A DNA stretch of 48,381 nucleotides, taken from NCBI GenBank assembly GCA_021846285.1, contig JAJZCB010000017.1:1-48381 (forward strand), written 5' to 3'. Position numbers and translations under genes: made by a program. Shown piece after piece: positions 15,937 through 24,538 of the stretch. How positions within the stretch are numbered: position 1 is the first letter of the stretch; every line of letters begins with the position of its first letter. This DNA is from Bacillota bacterium. Its GTDB lineage: Bacteria; Bacillota; Bacilli; Alicyclobacillales; SLC66. A model generated the notes under the pieces. The model made no database searches. It had not been told where the DNA came from and saw only the letters and a program-made list of their open reading frames with translations.

Positions 15937-17052
15937 TTGCGACGTCAACACACGGGGAAAGGATTAGGCCCCATGTCGAAGAGGAACCACAGGGTAGAGA
16001 CGGACAGGCAGGCGGCGTACATCGCCGCGTGGCAGTATGATCAGGCCGTGCGCGCGGAGTTCGGATCGGTGATCGGCGGGGTCGACGAAGCAGGGCGTGG
16101 ACCCCTGGCGGGACCAGTGGTGGCGGCCGCGGTCATTTTGCCGGACGGTCTGCGCGGCTATTCCCTCTATGACTCTAAAAAATTGTCGGCGGCTGACCGA
16201 ACGGCCACTTACGAGCTCGTTACAGAGCAGGCGATTTCTTATGGGATCGGAGTTATTGACCACGCGTATATCGATCGGTACAATGTGTTGCAGGCTACTT
16301 ATGAAGCCATGCGCCAAGCGGTAGCCGCTTTGCGGGTTCCACCGGATGTCCTGCTGGTTGATGGCGCGCTGATTCCCCGGATGCCCCATGTGCAGCGAAA
16401 AATCGTGCGCGGCGACCAGATTAGTCAAAGTATCGGCGCCGCGTCGATTCTGGCGAAGGTGACGCGCGATCGACTGATGGAGCAGATGGACGGGATGTTT
16501 CCCGAGTATGGATTTGCCAAGCATATGGGATATGGAACTCCACAGCATCTGCAGGCGCTCGCGACCTACGGTCCATGCTCGATTCATCGCCTGACGTTCG
16601 CGCCGGTCCGAGAGGCGTTTTTGCGGCATCGGGGAACCGTACAGGCGGCAGGCGGTGCGCCGTCGACGCCTGCGCAGGGAGATGCTCGCCACGCACAGGG
16701 CTTGAGAGGGGAAGACGTGGCTGTGGCGGCGCTCGTAGCCAAGGGGTATCGGCTACTCGAAAGAAACTGGCGCGTGCGGGCGGGAGAGATCGATGCAATC
16801 ATGGCTGACGGCGATGTGCTCGTCTTTGTCGAAATCCGGTCGCGCTCTGACCTGGACAGCGAAGCGGCGTTGCTGGCAGCGGTCGACTCGGTCAACGGTC
16901 GCAAACGCAATCGCTTGCGCTATTTGGCTCAGGTGTACGAGACGTTCAACACCGCGCCGCCAGGCCTTCATACCCGTTTTGATGTCGTGGCCGTAAGTTT
17001 CAGCGCCCGTTTGGGCGAGCCCGTTGTGGAACACTACATTGATGCTTTTTGA
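15937..17052 (+). CDS. rnhB: fusion of ribonuclease HII and a YraN (UPF0102) nuclease-like domain
   Basis: 371 residues in one uninterrupted frame. Residues about 45-232 are RNase HII, with GGVDEAGRGPLAGPV (Asp50, Glu51), LLVDG (Asp142) and GAASILAKVTRD (Asp178), the four acidic metal ligands that cut RNA in RNA-DNA hybrids. After a linker (about 233-252), residues 253-371 are a complete YraN-like domain: GLRGEDVAVAALVAKGYRLL, RAGEIDAIM and VFVEIRSR, the restriction-endonuclease-like core with EIR in place of the usual EVK. The two are usually separate adjacent genes. TTG 15937 has GGAG ahead; ATG 15973 is an alternative start. Confidence 0.92.
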   Translation: MRRQHTGKGLGPMSKRNHRVETDRQAAYIAAWQYDQAVRAEFGSVIGGVDEAGRGPLAGPVVAAAVILPDGLRGYSLYDSKKLSAADRTATYELVTEQAISYGIGVIDHAYIDRYNVLQATYEAMRQAVAALRVPPDVLLVDGALIPRMPHVQRKIVRGDQISQSIGAASILAKVTRDRLMEQMDGMFPEYGFAKHMGYGTPQHLQALATYGPCSIHRLTFAPVREAFLRHRGTVQAAGGAPSTPAQGDARHAQGLRGEDVAVAALVAKGYRLLERNWRVRAGEIDAIMADGDVLVFVEIRSRSDLDSEAALLAAVDSVNGRKRNRLRYLAQVYETFNTAPPGLHTRFDVVAVSFSARLGEPVVEHYIDAF

Positions 17053-17072
17053 TTACCGGTAAAGGAGAGTTA

Positions 17073-17354
17073 ATGACTATGCAGTGGGTTTTTCTCGCAA
17101 TTGGCCTGGTTGTTGGCTTGGTGGGCGGATTCTTTGGCGGTGCGTGGTTCTTGCGCCGCAGCATGTCAAAAATGCAGTGGGAAGACAAAGATATTGCGCA
17201 GATGGCAAAACGCATGGGGATGAACCTTAACCCGCGCCAATTGCAAATGGTCAAGCAGCAGATGAAAAAGACAAGTGAAACTCCTGCGCCGCTATTTGGG
17301 AAGAGGAAGAAGACGAAGACAACGAAGACGACTCCCCAGGCGAAAAAACGCTAG
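17073..17354 (+). CDS. YneF-like (UPF0154) small membrane protein
   Basis: 93 residues from ATG 17073, five bases after AAAGGAG. A single N-terminal membrane helix (WVFLAIGLVVGLVGGFFGG) is followed by the family motif region WEDKDIAQMAKRMGMNLNPR and KQQMKK. YneF proteins are usually near 72 residues; this one carries an extra Lys/Thr-rich tail of about 25 residues (GKRKKTKTTKTTPQAKKR), probably cytoplasmic and able to bind nucleic acid or acidic lipids. Function unknown. Confidence 0.8.
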   Translation: MTMQWVFLAIGLVVGLVGGFFGGAWFLRRSMSKMQWEDKDIAQMAKRMGMNLNPRQLQMVKQQMKKTSETPAPLFGKRKKTKTTKTTPQAKKR

Positions 17355-17363
17355 TCTGTACGA

Positions 17364-18248
17364 TTACGAGGGTGAGTGGGAGCGCAGCGCATGGGCCAGT
17401 GAGTCTATGCGCTCTTTCGTGTACTCATAACCGCGTTCCGCTACAGAAATCAGACGGGGAAAATCAAGCGCGCCGACGGGTCCGACCGATGGCGCCAGAA
17501 AGGCGTCTGCGTTCAGGGCGCTCAGTGCCGCGTGTCTGGCCAGCCCGATGTTTACAATCTGTTGCAAGAGACTGCGAACGCGCAGCGGCAGTGTGCCTTT
17601 CAGGCGAAGAAACGGGGTGATTGTATCGACGGCGATCACAAAGTCTGCGCCGAGGGCCCGAACCGGTTCCACGGGGCAGTTGTCGACCAAGCCTCCGTCG
17701 GCAAGGATCATGTCTTCCCAGTGTAACGGCTGAAATACGAAGGGGATGCTGATGCTGGCCCGTATCGCTGTGGCCAGGGGCGCATGCTGCACGGTGCGCC
17801 ATAAGGACAACTGCCTGTCATCATCCAGTATGCGAACCACAGGCGATGGGCAGGACTGCGATGCAAATACGACTTCCCTGCCTGTTTGCAGATCGGTCGC
17901 CACGACTGCCAGGGGTATCTGGACCGCGGACATGTTTCTGTCGTTCACGGCGTCTTTGATGAACTTGTGAAGTCGGTCGCCGCGCACCAGGCCCCCGGTG
18001 TACTGACGTCGCAGCAGGCGCGGGAACTGACTGAAATCGACGTCAATCTGTTTGCGTGTGAGGGAGGGAAGCAGTGTCAACATTTGGCTTGTAGAGACGC
18101 CGGCGGCGTAAAGTCCTGCCACCACCGCCCCGCTGCTTGTTCCACCTATGACGCTAATTTCGATGCCAGCTTCCTCCAGCGCTCGGATTACCCCCACATG
18201 AGCGCCCCCGGAAGCACCTCCCCCGGCTAAGGCCAACCCGATCTTCAC
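17364..18248 (-). CDS. patatin-like phospholipase (RssA/YlbK family)
   Basis: 294 residues. The N-terminus KIGLALAGGGASGGAHVGV is the patatin oxyanion-hole Gly-rich stretch; the nucleophile elbow GTSSG places Ser38 and the DGG motif gives Asp184, together the Ser-Asp catalytic dyad. Family members are esterases or phospholipases near the cytoplasmic face of the membrane. The gene is convergent with the YneF-like gene, ending 9 bases from it, and 143 bases separate it from comM upstream on the same strand. The ribosome binding site AGGAGG is visible on the minus strand. Confidence 0.9.
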   Translation of the reverse strand: MKIGLALAGGGASGGAHVGVIRALEEAGIEISVIGGTSSGAVVAGLYAAGVSTSQMLTLLPSLTRKQIDVDFSQFPRLLRRQYTGGLVRGDRLHKFIKDAVNDRNMSAVQIPLAVVATDLQTGREVVFASQSCPSPVVRILDDDRQLSLWRTVQHAPLATAIRASISIPFVFQPLHWEDMILADGGLVDNCPVEPVRALGADFVIAVDTITPFLRLKGTLPLRVRSLLQQIVNIGLARHAALSALNADAFLAPSVGPVGALDFPRLISVAERGYEYTKERIDSLAHALRSHSPS

Positions 18249-18391
18249 GGAACTCCTCCTCTTTCTGACAGTGATCGTTCTGGCGAGTCATTGCCATTCC
18301 GTCCATGGTGCTGCGCAGCAGTATGCGCTTCTACGCAAAGTATAGCGGTTAGACAGCCTCTGTCGCCAATGCTGGCGCGTGTTATTGGGCG

Positions 18392-19933
18392 TCAGGTGTA
18401 GGAACGATACTGAAACGCTTCTGCGATGTGAGTTTCAGTCACCTGAGTCGAACTCTCCAGATCAGCGACCGATCGTGCAACCTTTGCCACCTTGTGCAGG
18501 CTGCGAATCGATAACTGGAGCGACTGGGCGCCGCGAAACAGCATCTCCGCGGCTCCTTGCGCAATGTCATTCGAACGGAGCCAACCGGCAGGATTTCGCG
18601 GCAGGCCGTGTGTCGTTTCTTGCAGTCGACCTTCCCTCTCCAGTCTGAACGCCCGGGCGGCAGTGACCCGGGCGCGCATGAGGGAAGACGAATCTGCACT
18701 GGGAGTGCGATGGTGTTGCAGCAGCAAGTGCTGTGAGTCTATCCCCTCAATCCATAGTGTCATGTCGATGCGATCAAGCAGCGGACCCGACAACTTGGCG
18801 CGGTAACGTTCGCGATCGCGGATGCTGCATCGGCAAGTGTCGTGGTTGCCCGAACCTGAATAGCCGCAGGGGCAGGGATTCATCGCCGCCACAAATTGAA
18901 ATTGACTCGGAAACGTGCAGGAATACGCTGCCCTGCTGACAGTGATCGCGCCTGTCTCCAGCGGCTGGCGCAACCCTTCAAGCGCCGATCGCTGAAACTC
19001 CGGAAACTCGTCCAAAAACAACACGCCGTGGTGCGCAAGGCTAACTTCTCCAGGGTGTGGGTGCGTGCCGCCCCCCAACATCCCTGTTGCGGTTACGGTG
19101 TGGTGTGGAGCGCGAAAGGGGCGGATACCGCGCACTGGTGGATGGATGCCCGCTACACTGAAAATGCGCTTCACCTCAGCAGCTTCTGATTCGCTCATGA
19201 GCGGAAGTATGCTGGGCAAACGCGCAGCCAGCATACTCTTACCGGAGCCCGGCGGCCCATACATCAAAAGGTGATGCGAACCCACTGCGGCTATCGTGAG
19301 CGCGCGCTTGGCCTGCTCGTGCGATACAACATCCGCAAAATCCAGTTGCGTTGGGGCTGTGGCGGCGAGTGAAGCGGCTTCATAGTCACTGATGGGTATG
19401 CGTTCGACGGTCTTTGGCGTCGATCGCCCCAGCAGCAGGTCGAGCGCCTCTTGCAGGGATGATGCAGGCAGCAGACGCGCACCCGTTTCAGTGGGAGGTG
19501 GATCAATCTCTGAATGCAGAGGCAGGACGATGGACTGAGCCTGTAGATAGTAGGCAGCCTGCGTCGCCGCCCAAACTCCGCGAAATGCTCTGAGGGTTCC
19601 GTCGAGTGCGAGTTCCCCGAGCAAGATGGCGTTGCGTCCAACGGGGGGCACTTGCTCGGATGCGATGAGCAGGGCTACTGCGATCGGCAGGTCGAGTCCA
19701 CTGCCCTCTTTTCGCCAGTCCGCAGGGGAGAGGCTGACAGTGATGCGGGCCCGCGGCCAGACCAGTCCGCTGTTTACGATTGCGGAACGCACTCGCTCTT
19801 TCGCTTCGCGAACTGAAGAGGCAGGCAGCCCTACGATTTCAAAATTGGGCAGTCCAGTATGAATGTCAGCTTCTACCCCGACCGCGAACCCTTCCAACCC
19901 ATATAACGCGATACCCTGCACGCTGGCGTACAT
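18392..19933 (-). CDS. comM: YifB/ComM family magnesium-chelatase-like AAA+ ATPase
   Basis: 513 residues from the ATG complementary to 19931-19933, with AGGAGAGGGG ahead; the longer reading has no support. The N-terminal LonC-like domain (VQGIALYGLEGFAVGVEADI; LPASSVREAKERVRSAIVNS) is followed by the AAA+ core with Walker A YGPPGSGKSMLA, the Walker B FLDEFPEF and MNPCPCGY, and the C-terminal Mg-chelatase helices. ComM proteins are hexameric branch-migration helicases that help integrate incoming DNA in transformation. dprA, another transformation gene, is 4.6 kb away. Confidence 0.93.
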   Translation of the reverse strand: MYASVQGIALYGLEGFAVGVEADIHTGLPNFEIVGLPASSVREAKERVRSAIVNSGLVWPRARITVSLSPADWRKEGSGLDLPIAVALLIASEQVPPVGRNAILLGELALDGTLRAFRGVWAATQAAYYLQAQSIVLPLHSEIDPPPTETGARLLPASSLQEALDLLLGRSTPKTVERIPISDYEAASLAATAPTQLDFADVVSHEQAKRALTIAAVGSHHLLMYGPPGSGKSMLAARLPSILPLMSESEAAEVKRIFSVAGIHPPVRGIRPFRAPHHTVTATGMLGGGTHPHPGEVSLAHHGVLFLDEFPEFQRSALEGLRQPLETGAITVSRAAYSCTFPSQFQFVAAMNPCPCGYSGSGNHDTCRCSIRDRERYRAKLSGPLLDRIDMTLWIEGIDSQHLLLQHHRTPSADSSSLMRARVTAARAFRLEREGRLQETTHGLPRNPAGWLRSNDIAQGAAEMLFRGAQSLQLSIRSLHKVAKVARSVADLESSTQVTETHIAEAFQYRSYT

Positions 19934-19974
19934 ACGACTGACCCCTCTCCTGAACGCGTACAATCGAAGAATGT

Positions 19975-20004
19975 CAAAACAAAAAGCCGCCATCCAGGCG
20001 GCTT
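19975..20004 (-). terminator. Rho-independent terminator on the minus strand
   Basis: On the minus strand AAGCCGCC pairs with GGCGGCTT over a 5-base loop and runs into TTTTTGTTTTG. It is 130 bases after the stop of the small Cys-rich gene (20134-20556) and ahead of comM. Confidence 0.75.
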
Positions 20005-20133
20005 GTCGGTCGGGCGCGAGAAGCTGTAACGTGTACGGCAAATATCGTTTGCCGATTGCGCGGATTCCCGTTTTGAAGGCGGGTCCGCCTGTAGAGACAG
20101 TATACGTCGAGGGTTTTCATGGCGCCATCGCGT

Positions 20134-20556
20134 TTAGGATTGTGTTTGTAACTGTTGTGTTTGCAATCGAACCTGACGCAGAAGGAGCAGGGTGTTTTTC
20201 ACATCCTCAATCCAGGCCGTGTCACCGATCTGCGCGGCAAAATTCCATACGTCCAGCATGTGATCAATCTGTTCAATGGTAGCGATGGAATGTGGGATGT
20301 CAGTTGGTCCTGGGTACTCCTCAAGTACGGCCTGGATCTTTTCACGGTTCACCACATCACAAAGACTGGCCTGCTTGACGCCGTCTGTATCGCAATAGTG
20401 AGTGTACATAGAGACGTCAAATTCTACAGCAGGCGCAACAACTGTGTGTCCGCAAGTCAGGCAATACAGGAAGGGAACATCTGTCAGCTGTGCGCCCCCG
20501 TCCGTCTGAAGTGGTGCCAACCGTGCTGTCATTGTGGTGCCGCAACAGAAGTCCAT
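20134..20556 (-). CDS. hypothetical protein with Cys-rich (zinc-binding-like) N-terminal half
   Basis: 140 residues, start ATG behind GGGAGGGAAGG. The first 70 residues hold MDFCCGTT, FLYCLTCGHT (a CxxC) and YCDTDG, suggesting a small metal-binding knuckle. The second half is helical (IEQIDHMLDVWNFAAQIG; IEDVKNTLLLLRQVRLQTQQ). I do not recognise a family. It is transcribed alone from a good minus-strand promoter and ends in a terminator, so it is likely a real monocistronic gene. Confidence 0.65.
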   Translation of the reverse strand: MDFCCGTTMTARLAPLQTDGGAQLTDVPFLYCLTCGHTVVAPAVEFDVSMYTHYCDTDGVKQASLCDVVNREKIQAVLEEYPGPTDIPHSIATIEQIDHMLDVWNFAAQIGDTAWIEDVKNTLLLLRQVRLQTQQLQTQS

Positions 20557-20580
20557 AAATCCTTCCCTCCCCTTTTTTGT

Positions 20581-20608
20581 AGTATAACAGGTTGACTCTG
20601 AAATACAA
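20581..20608 (-). promoter_or_regulatory. sigma-A-type promoter of the Cys-rich gene
   Basis: On the minus strand: -35 TTGTAT (20603-20608), 16-base spacer, extended -10 TGTTATACT (hexamer 20581-20586). The ATG follows about 25 bases on. Confidence 0.6.
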
Positions 20609-20786
20609 TCGGTTTGGCTGTGAAAAGACGAAGAAGTGTGATTTTACATAACATTTATTATAGTGTGAGAGATGCGTGTTGCGTCTTCCCTGTCATGCGA
20701 GTCTATGTCCGCGATATCCGCAGGATGCTCAATTGTTTCAGCAGCTCGACACAGTTACAATGAACTTTGGCAAGGAGGGTACACCT

Positions 20787-21998
20787 TTGTACGTCGTCGA
20801 GTATTGGCGTCGAGTCCGCAGTCTGCCTCCCCCGATGCTGAGATTTTTGTGGACTGACGGGATCTATGGACTGAGCGTAGGAATCATCGGCGTGTTGTTC
20901 AATCTTCATCTGAGCGCGCTGGGGTATTCCTCATCGGCGATTGCCTTTGTGACTTCCATCAGTCCGTTTCTTACGACGGTCCTCTCCGTGGCCATGGGCC
21001 GCCTGGCCGATCGCTACGGGCGCAGTCGGATGCTTTTGCTTGGAACAACGCTGGTCGCTCTTGGAGCGCTGTTGCAGCCGCTGTTTCAGAGCATTGTGCG
21101 GGTTACCCTGGCGCAAGTTCTGTTTTCACTTGGACTGGTGATGATAGGAGCCACTGAGTTTGCGATCGTGGCGGCTTACGTGGAACCCGAAGAGCGGGCA
21201 TTTGCGATTTCTGTGATCTTCGCCAATTTCATGCTGATGATTGGTGTCGGCAGTGTGTTGGGCGGCGTCTTGCCGAGTCTGCTGCCGGTCATGCGTACAC
21301 CGTATGAGTCAACCCTGATTTTGTCGGGAATCATATTTCTCATTGCTCCCCTCGGGCGAATCACAATGACCCCGGTCAAGCAAACCGCCGCAGCGCCCCG
21401 CATCACAGGCGGATGGTTCAGGCGCCCTTCGCGGGCAGTGACGTTGTACGGGGTATTTGCGTTGCTCTCGGGCATGTCCTACGGCTTTACGATTCCCTAT
21501 CTGAATCTCCTGCTGGCTCGGCAGTTTGGGCTTTCTGCCCCTGTCATTGGCGGTGTGCTGGCTGTGAACGAGGGAGCCCTCTTCCTGGGCTCGTTCTTTA
21601 CACCTCTGATCATGGATCGGACTGGGGCCGAAAAAATTCTCGGGCCGCTCCTGATGATCGTCTGTCTGGCCAACGCCGCGCTGGCGACATCTTTGGACTT
21701 GATCGCCTTCGTGGCGCTGCTGCTCATTCGTTCAGCGGCCAATATGGTGTACGCGCCCACGTTCGACAGCAGGGCGCTCGGATCGGTGCCGGACGCCGAC
21801 CGCGCCACCATGCAGTCGTTTCGCGCATTGATGCGCGGTATTGGAAGCATTGTGTCGGTATGGGGAGGTGGATTCTTTCTGACATGGCGCGCCTACAGAC
21901 TGGCCTTCGCGGCGACAAGCGCCGTGATGCTCCTGATGTTCGTGTTTTACCACGTTTGGCTGCGATCAGTGTCGCACGATGGAACCGAACCTGCATGA
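20787..21998 (+). CDS. MFS transporter
   Basis: 403 residues from TTG 20787, seven bases after AAGGAGGGT; upstream in-frame starts lack such a site. About twelve membrane helices are seen. The loop between helices 2 and 3 carries MFS motif A (GRLADRYGRSR). The C-terminal half has a matching segment (IMDRTGAEKILGPLLM). Substrate unknown; the general look is of a drug/proton antiporter or efflux pump. A large hairpin-forming repeat starts 13 bases after the stop. Confidence 0.85.
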   Translation: MYVVEYWRRVRSLPPPMLRFLWTDGIYGLSVGIIGVLFNLHLSALGYSSSAIAFVTSISPFLTTVLSVAMGRLADRYGRSRMLLLGTTLVALGALLQPLFQSIVRVTLAQVLFSLGLVMIGATEFAIVAAYVEPEERAFAISVIFANFMLMIGVGSVLGGVLPSLLPVMRTPYESTLILSGIIFLIAPLGRITMTPVKQTAAAPRITGGWFRRPSRAVTLYGVFALLSGMSYGFTIPYLNLLLARQFGLSAPVIGGVLAVNEGALFLGSFFTPLIMDRTGAEKILGPLLMIVCLANAALATSLDLIAFVALLLIRSAANMVYAPTFDSRALGSVPDADRATMQSFRALMRGIGSIVSVWGGGFFLTWRAYRLAFAATSAVMLLMFVFYHVWLRSVSHDGTEPA

Positions 21999-22010
21999 TC
22001 CGCTTGGGGA

Positions 22011-22081
22011 GGAGTCATATATTGCGCCCGTCGCGAGTTTAGCGACAGCGGTGTCTGAGCAGGGGCGCAATATATGACTCC
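22011..22081. repeat. perfect 19-bp inverted repeat with an inner hairpin
   Basis: Arms 22011-22029 and 22063-22081 (beginning GGAGTCATATATTGCGCC and its complement) are perfect. The 33-base interior holds a second hairpin GTCGC/GCGAC. No T-run follows, so it is not a classic terminator; it may be a transcript-end structure, a mobile repeat or a cruciform protein site. Confidence 0.75.
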
Positions 22082-22163
22082 GACCGGCAGGGACCATCGT
22101 CATCATCGGCTGAACATCTGTTTCGCCAAGTAAAACTGCGTCTTACCAAGCGAAAGTGAAAAG

Positions 22164-22192
22164 TTGAATTCCGTTACCTAGTAGTCTATCTT
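22164..22192 (+). promoter_or_regulatory. candidate sucC promoter
   Basis: -35 TTGAAT (22164-22169), 17-base spacer, -10 TATCTT (22187-22192). Predicted start near 22199, about 90 bases before sucC. Confidence 0.45.
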
Positions 22193-22196
22193 TAGA

Positions 22197-22236
22197 ACTG
22201 TGCGCATGCCGACAGGACTGTGCGTATGCCGTTGGC
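22197..22236. repeat. 20-bp direct tandem repeat at the sucC transcription start
   Basis: Two adjacent 20-base units begin ACTGTGCGCATGCCG and ACTGTGCGTATGCCG (14 of 15 identical). They sit just after the predicted -10, a place where a repressor could bind; GCGCATGC is also partly palindromic. Confidence 0.5.
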
Positions 22237-22288
22237 GTTCCGGTTGAGCTTGTGCTCAGGACGCCTGAACAGGTTGGGAGGATGCATC

Positions 22289-23446
22289 ATGAACATTCAT
22301 GAATACCAGGCAAAGGCGATTTTACGCAAGTATGGGGTCGCCGTGCCAGACGGAGAAGTGGCATTCAGCGCGGATGAAGCGGTCAAAGTGGCCGAACGGT
22401 TCGGCGGCAGGGCCGTTGTCAAGGCGCAGATTCACGCTGGCGGACGGGGCAAGGCAGGCGGCGTCAAATTGGCGAAGTCGCTGGACGATGTTCGGGGCTA
22501 TGCGAATGAACTGCTTGGGAAGACGCTCGTGACACACCAGACCGGACCAGAGGGTAAAGTGGTCAAGCGTCTGTTGATTGAATCGCTGACCGCCATTCAG
22601 AAGGAATACTACGTCGGCCTGGTGGTGGACCGTAGTGCGGGCCGCGTGGTCATGATGGCCTCTGAGGAAGGCGGCATGGAGATTGAGGAGGTGGCGGCGC
22701 ATTCACCCGAGAAGATCGTGCGCGAGACCATCGATCCAGCTGTGGGGCTGCGCCCCTTCCAGGCGCGGAAATTGGCGTATGCCATACATATTCCGGACGA
22801 ATTGATCAATAAAGCGGCCGCGTTTATGTCAGCGCTCTATCGGGCCTTCGTGGACAATGATTGCGCGATCGTCGAAATCAACCCGCTCGTGGTGACGGGC
22901 GACGGGAACGTGTTGGCCCTCGACGCTAAGCTGAACTTTGACGCCAACGCGCTTTACAGGCACAAGGACATACTGGCGTTGCGCGACCTGGATGAAGAGG
23001 ATCCGCGAGACGTCGAAGCGTCCAAGTTCGATTTGACGTACATCGCCTTACATGGCAATATCGGGTGCCTGGTCAACGGCGCCGGACTGGCCATGGCCAC
23101 CATGGATACGATCAAGTTCTACGGTGGGGAGCCCGCCAATTTCCTCGATGTCGGCGGCGGGGCTTCAGAAGAAAAAGTGACGGAAGCATTCAAGATCATA
23201 TTGTCGGACAGCGGCGTCAAGGGCATTCTGGTGAATATTTTTGGCGGCATCATGAAGTGTGACGTCATCGCCAACGCAGTCGTCGCCGCATCGCGCCAGG
23301 TAGAGTTGGATCGCCCTCTGGTGGTGCGCCTGGAGGGAACAAACGTGGACCTGGGCAAGCAGATCTTGCAGGCATCCGGGCTCAAAATCGCTTCAGCGGA
23401 CTCACTGGCGGAGGCCGCCCAAAAAATCATCGAGCTCGTGAAGTAG
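22289..23446 (+). CDS. sucC: succinyl-CoA ligase (ADP-forming) beta subunit
   Basis: 385 residues from ATG 22289, with GGGAGGAT ahead. Standard Suc[18 protein letters not shown], the ATP-grasp loop [30 protein letters not shown], and the C-terminal [17 protein letters not shown]. With SucD it makes ATP from succinyl-CoA in the TCA cycle. It keeps the Bacillus position ahead of sucD and dprA. Confidence 0.97.
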   Translation: MNIHEYQAKAILRKYGVAVPDGEVAFSADEAVKVAERFGGRAVVKAQIHAGGRGKAGGVKLAKSLDDVRGYANELLGKTLVTHQTGPEGKVVKRLLIESLTAIQKEYYVGLVVDRSAGRVVMMASEEGGMEIEEVAAHSPEKIVRETIDPAVGLRPFQARKLAYAIHIPDELINKAAAFMSALYRAFVDNDCAIVEINPLVVTGDGNVLALDAKLNFDANALYRHKDILALRDLDEEDPRDVEASKFDLTYIALHGNIGCLVNGAGLAMATMDTIKFYGGEPANFLDVGGGASEEKVTEAFKIILSDSGVKGILVNIFGGIMKCDVIANAVVAASRQVELDRPLVVRLEGTNVDLGKQILQASGLKIASADSLAEAAQKIIELVK

Positions 23447-23458
23447 GGGGAGTTTTCC

Positions 23459-24358
23459 ATGAGTATTTTGGTCAACAGGGACACACGTGTGATTACCCAG
23501 GGTATCACCGGGGCGACCGGCCTGTTTCATACCAAACAAGCGATTGAATACGGAACCAACATGGTGGGTGGCGTGACCCCCGGCAAAGGCGGCAGCACCG
23601 TCGAAGGCGTTCCTGTGTTTGACACAGTGGAGCAGGCTGTCAGGGCGACTGACGCAAATGCGTCCGTCATCTACGTGCCGCCGGCCTTTGCGGCGGATGC
23701 CATTATGGAGGCTGCGGACGCTGGCGTAGAACTGGTCATCTGCATCACAGAGGGAATCCCGATCCTCGATATGGTGGCGGCCAAGCGGTATCTGGAAGGC
23801 AAGGGAACGCGGTTGATTGGCCCCAATTGCCCCGGAGTCATCACCCCTGGCGAATGCAAAATCGGCATTATGCCGGGCTATATCCACAAACGCGGTCATG
23901 TCGGTGTGGTCAGCCGCAGCGGCACCTTGACCTATGAAGCGGTATATCAGCTCACAGTGCAGGGAATCGGTCAGTCAACGGCGGTCGGCATCGGCGGCGA
24001 TCCGGTCAATGGCACCAATTTCGTCGAGGTGCTCAGGATGTTCAACGAGGATCCTGACACAGAGGCGGTCATCATGATCGGTGAAATCGGCGGCAGCGCG
24101 GAGGAAGACGCCGCGGCCTACGTCAAGGAACACATGAAAAAGCCGGTGGCCGGTTTCATCGCCGGAAGCAGCGCGCCTCCTGGGAAACGCATGGGCCACG
24201 CCGGAGCCATTATTTCTGGCGGCAAGGGAACCGCAAGCGAGAAAATCGCCGCCATGCAGAACGCTGGCATCAAGGTCGCCAATACGCCGTCAGAGATGGG
24301 CGCCACATTGGTCAAAATGCTGGAAGAGCGAAACCTTCTTGCCAAGTGCCGGGGCTGA
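23459..24358 (+). CDS. sucD: succinyl-CoA ligase (ADP-forming) alpha subunit
   Basis: 299 residues. The CoA-binding Rossmann fold starts [42 protein letters not shown] and the phosphohistidine loop [10 protein letters not shown] with His247 are intact. It follows sucC by 12 bases with GGGGGAG as ribosome binding site, and ends ahead of a strong hairpin. Confidence 0.97.
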   Translation: MSILVNRDTRVITQGITGATGLFHTKQAIEYGTNMVGGVTPGKGGSTVEGVPVFDTVEQAVRATDANASVIYVPPAFAADAIMEAADAGVELVICITEGIPILDMVAAKRYLEGKGTRLIGPNCPGVITPGECKIGIMPGYIHKRGHVGVVSRSGTLTYEAVYQLTVQGIGQSTAVGIGGDPVNGTNFVEVLRMFNEDPDTEAVIMIGEIGGSAEEDAAAYVKEHMKKPVAGFIAGSSAPPGKRMGHAGAIISGGKGTASEKIAAMQNAGIKVANTPSEMGATLVKMLEERNLLAKCRG

Positions 24359-24426
24359 ACCGATCGCGCGCAGGACAGGCGATGACCGGGTGCACCGAGT
24401 GCGTGCAAGTTAATCGATGACAGAGT

Positions 24427-24455
24427 GAGTCGACTCCTTCGGGAGTCGACTCTTA
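24427..24455 (+). terminator. UUCG-capped hairpin after sucCD
   Basis: GAGTCGACTCC and GGAGTCGACTC form a perfect 11-bp stem capped by TTCG, followed by only a short TT. It ends the sucCD unit, 84 bases ahead of dprA. Confidence 0.65.
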
Positions 24456-24538
24456 ACGGTATTGTTTCACTTTCGGAGTGGCGCGCACCATGCAGCTCTG
24501 GCACAATGCTAGGGGGTGTTGGGAGAGGAGTGTGGATC

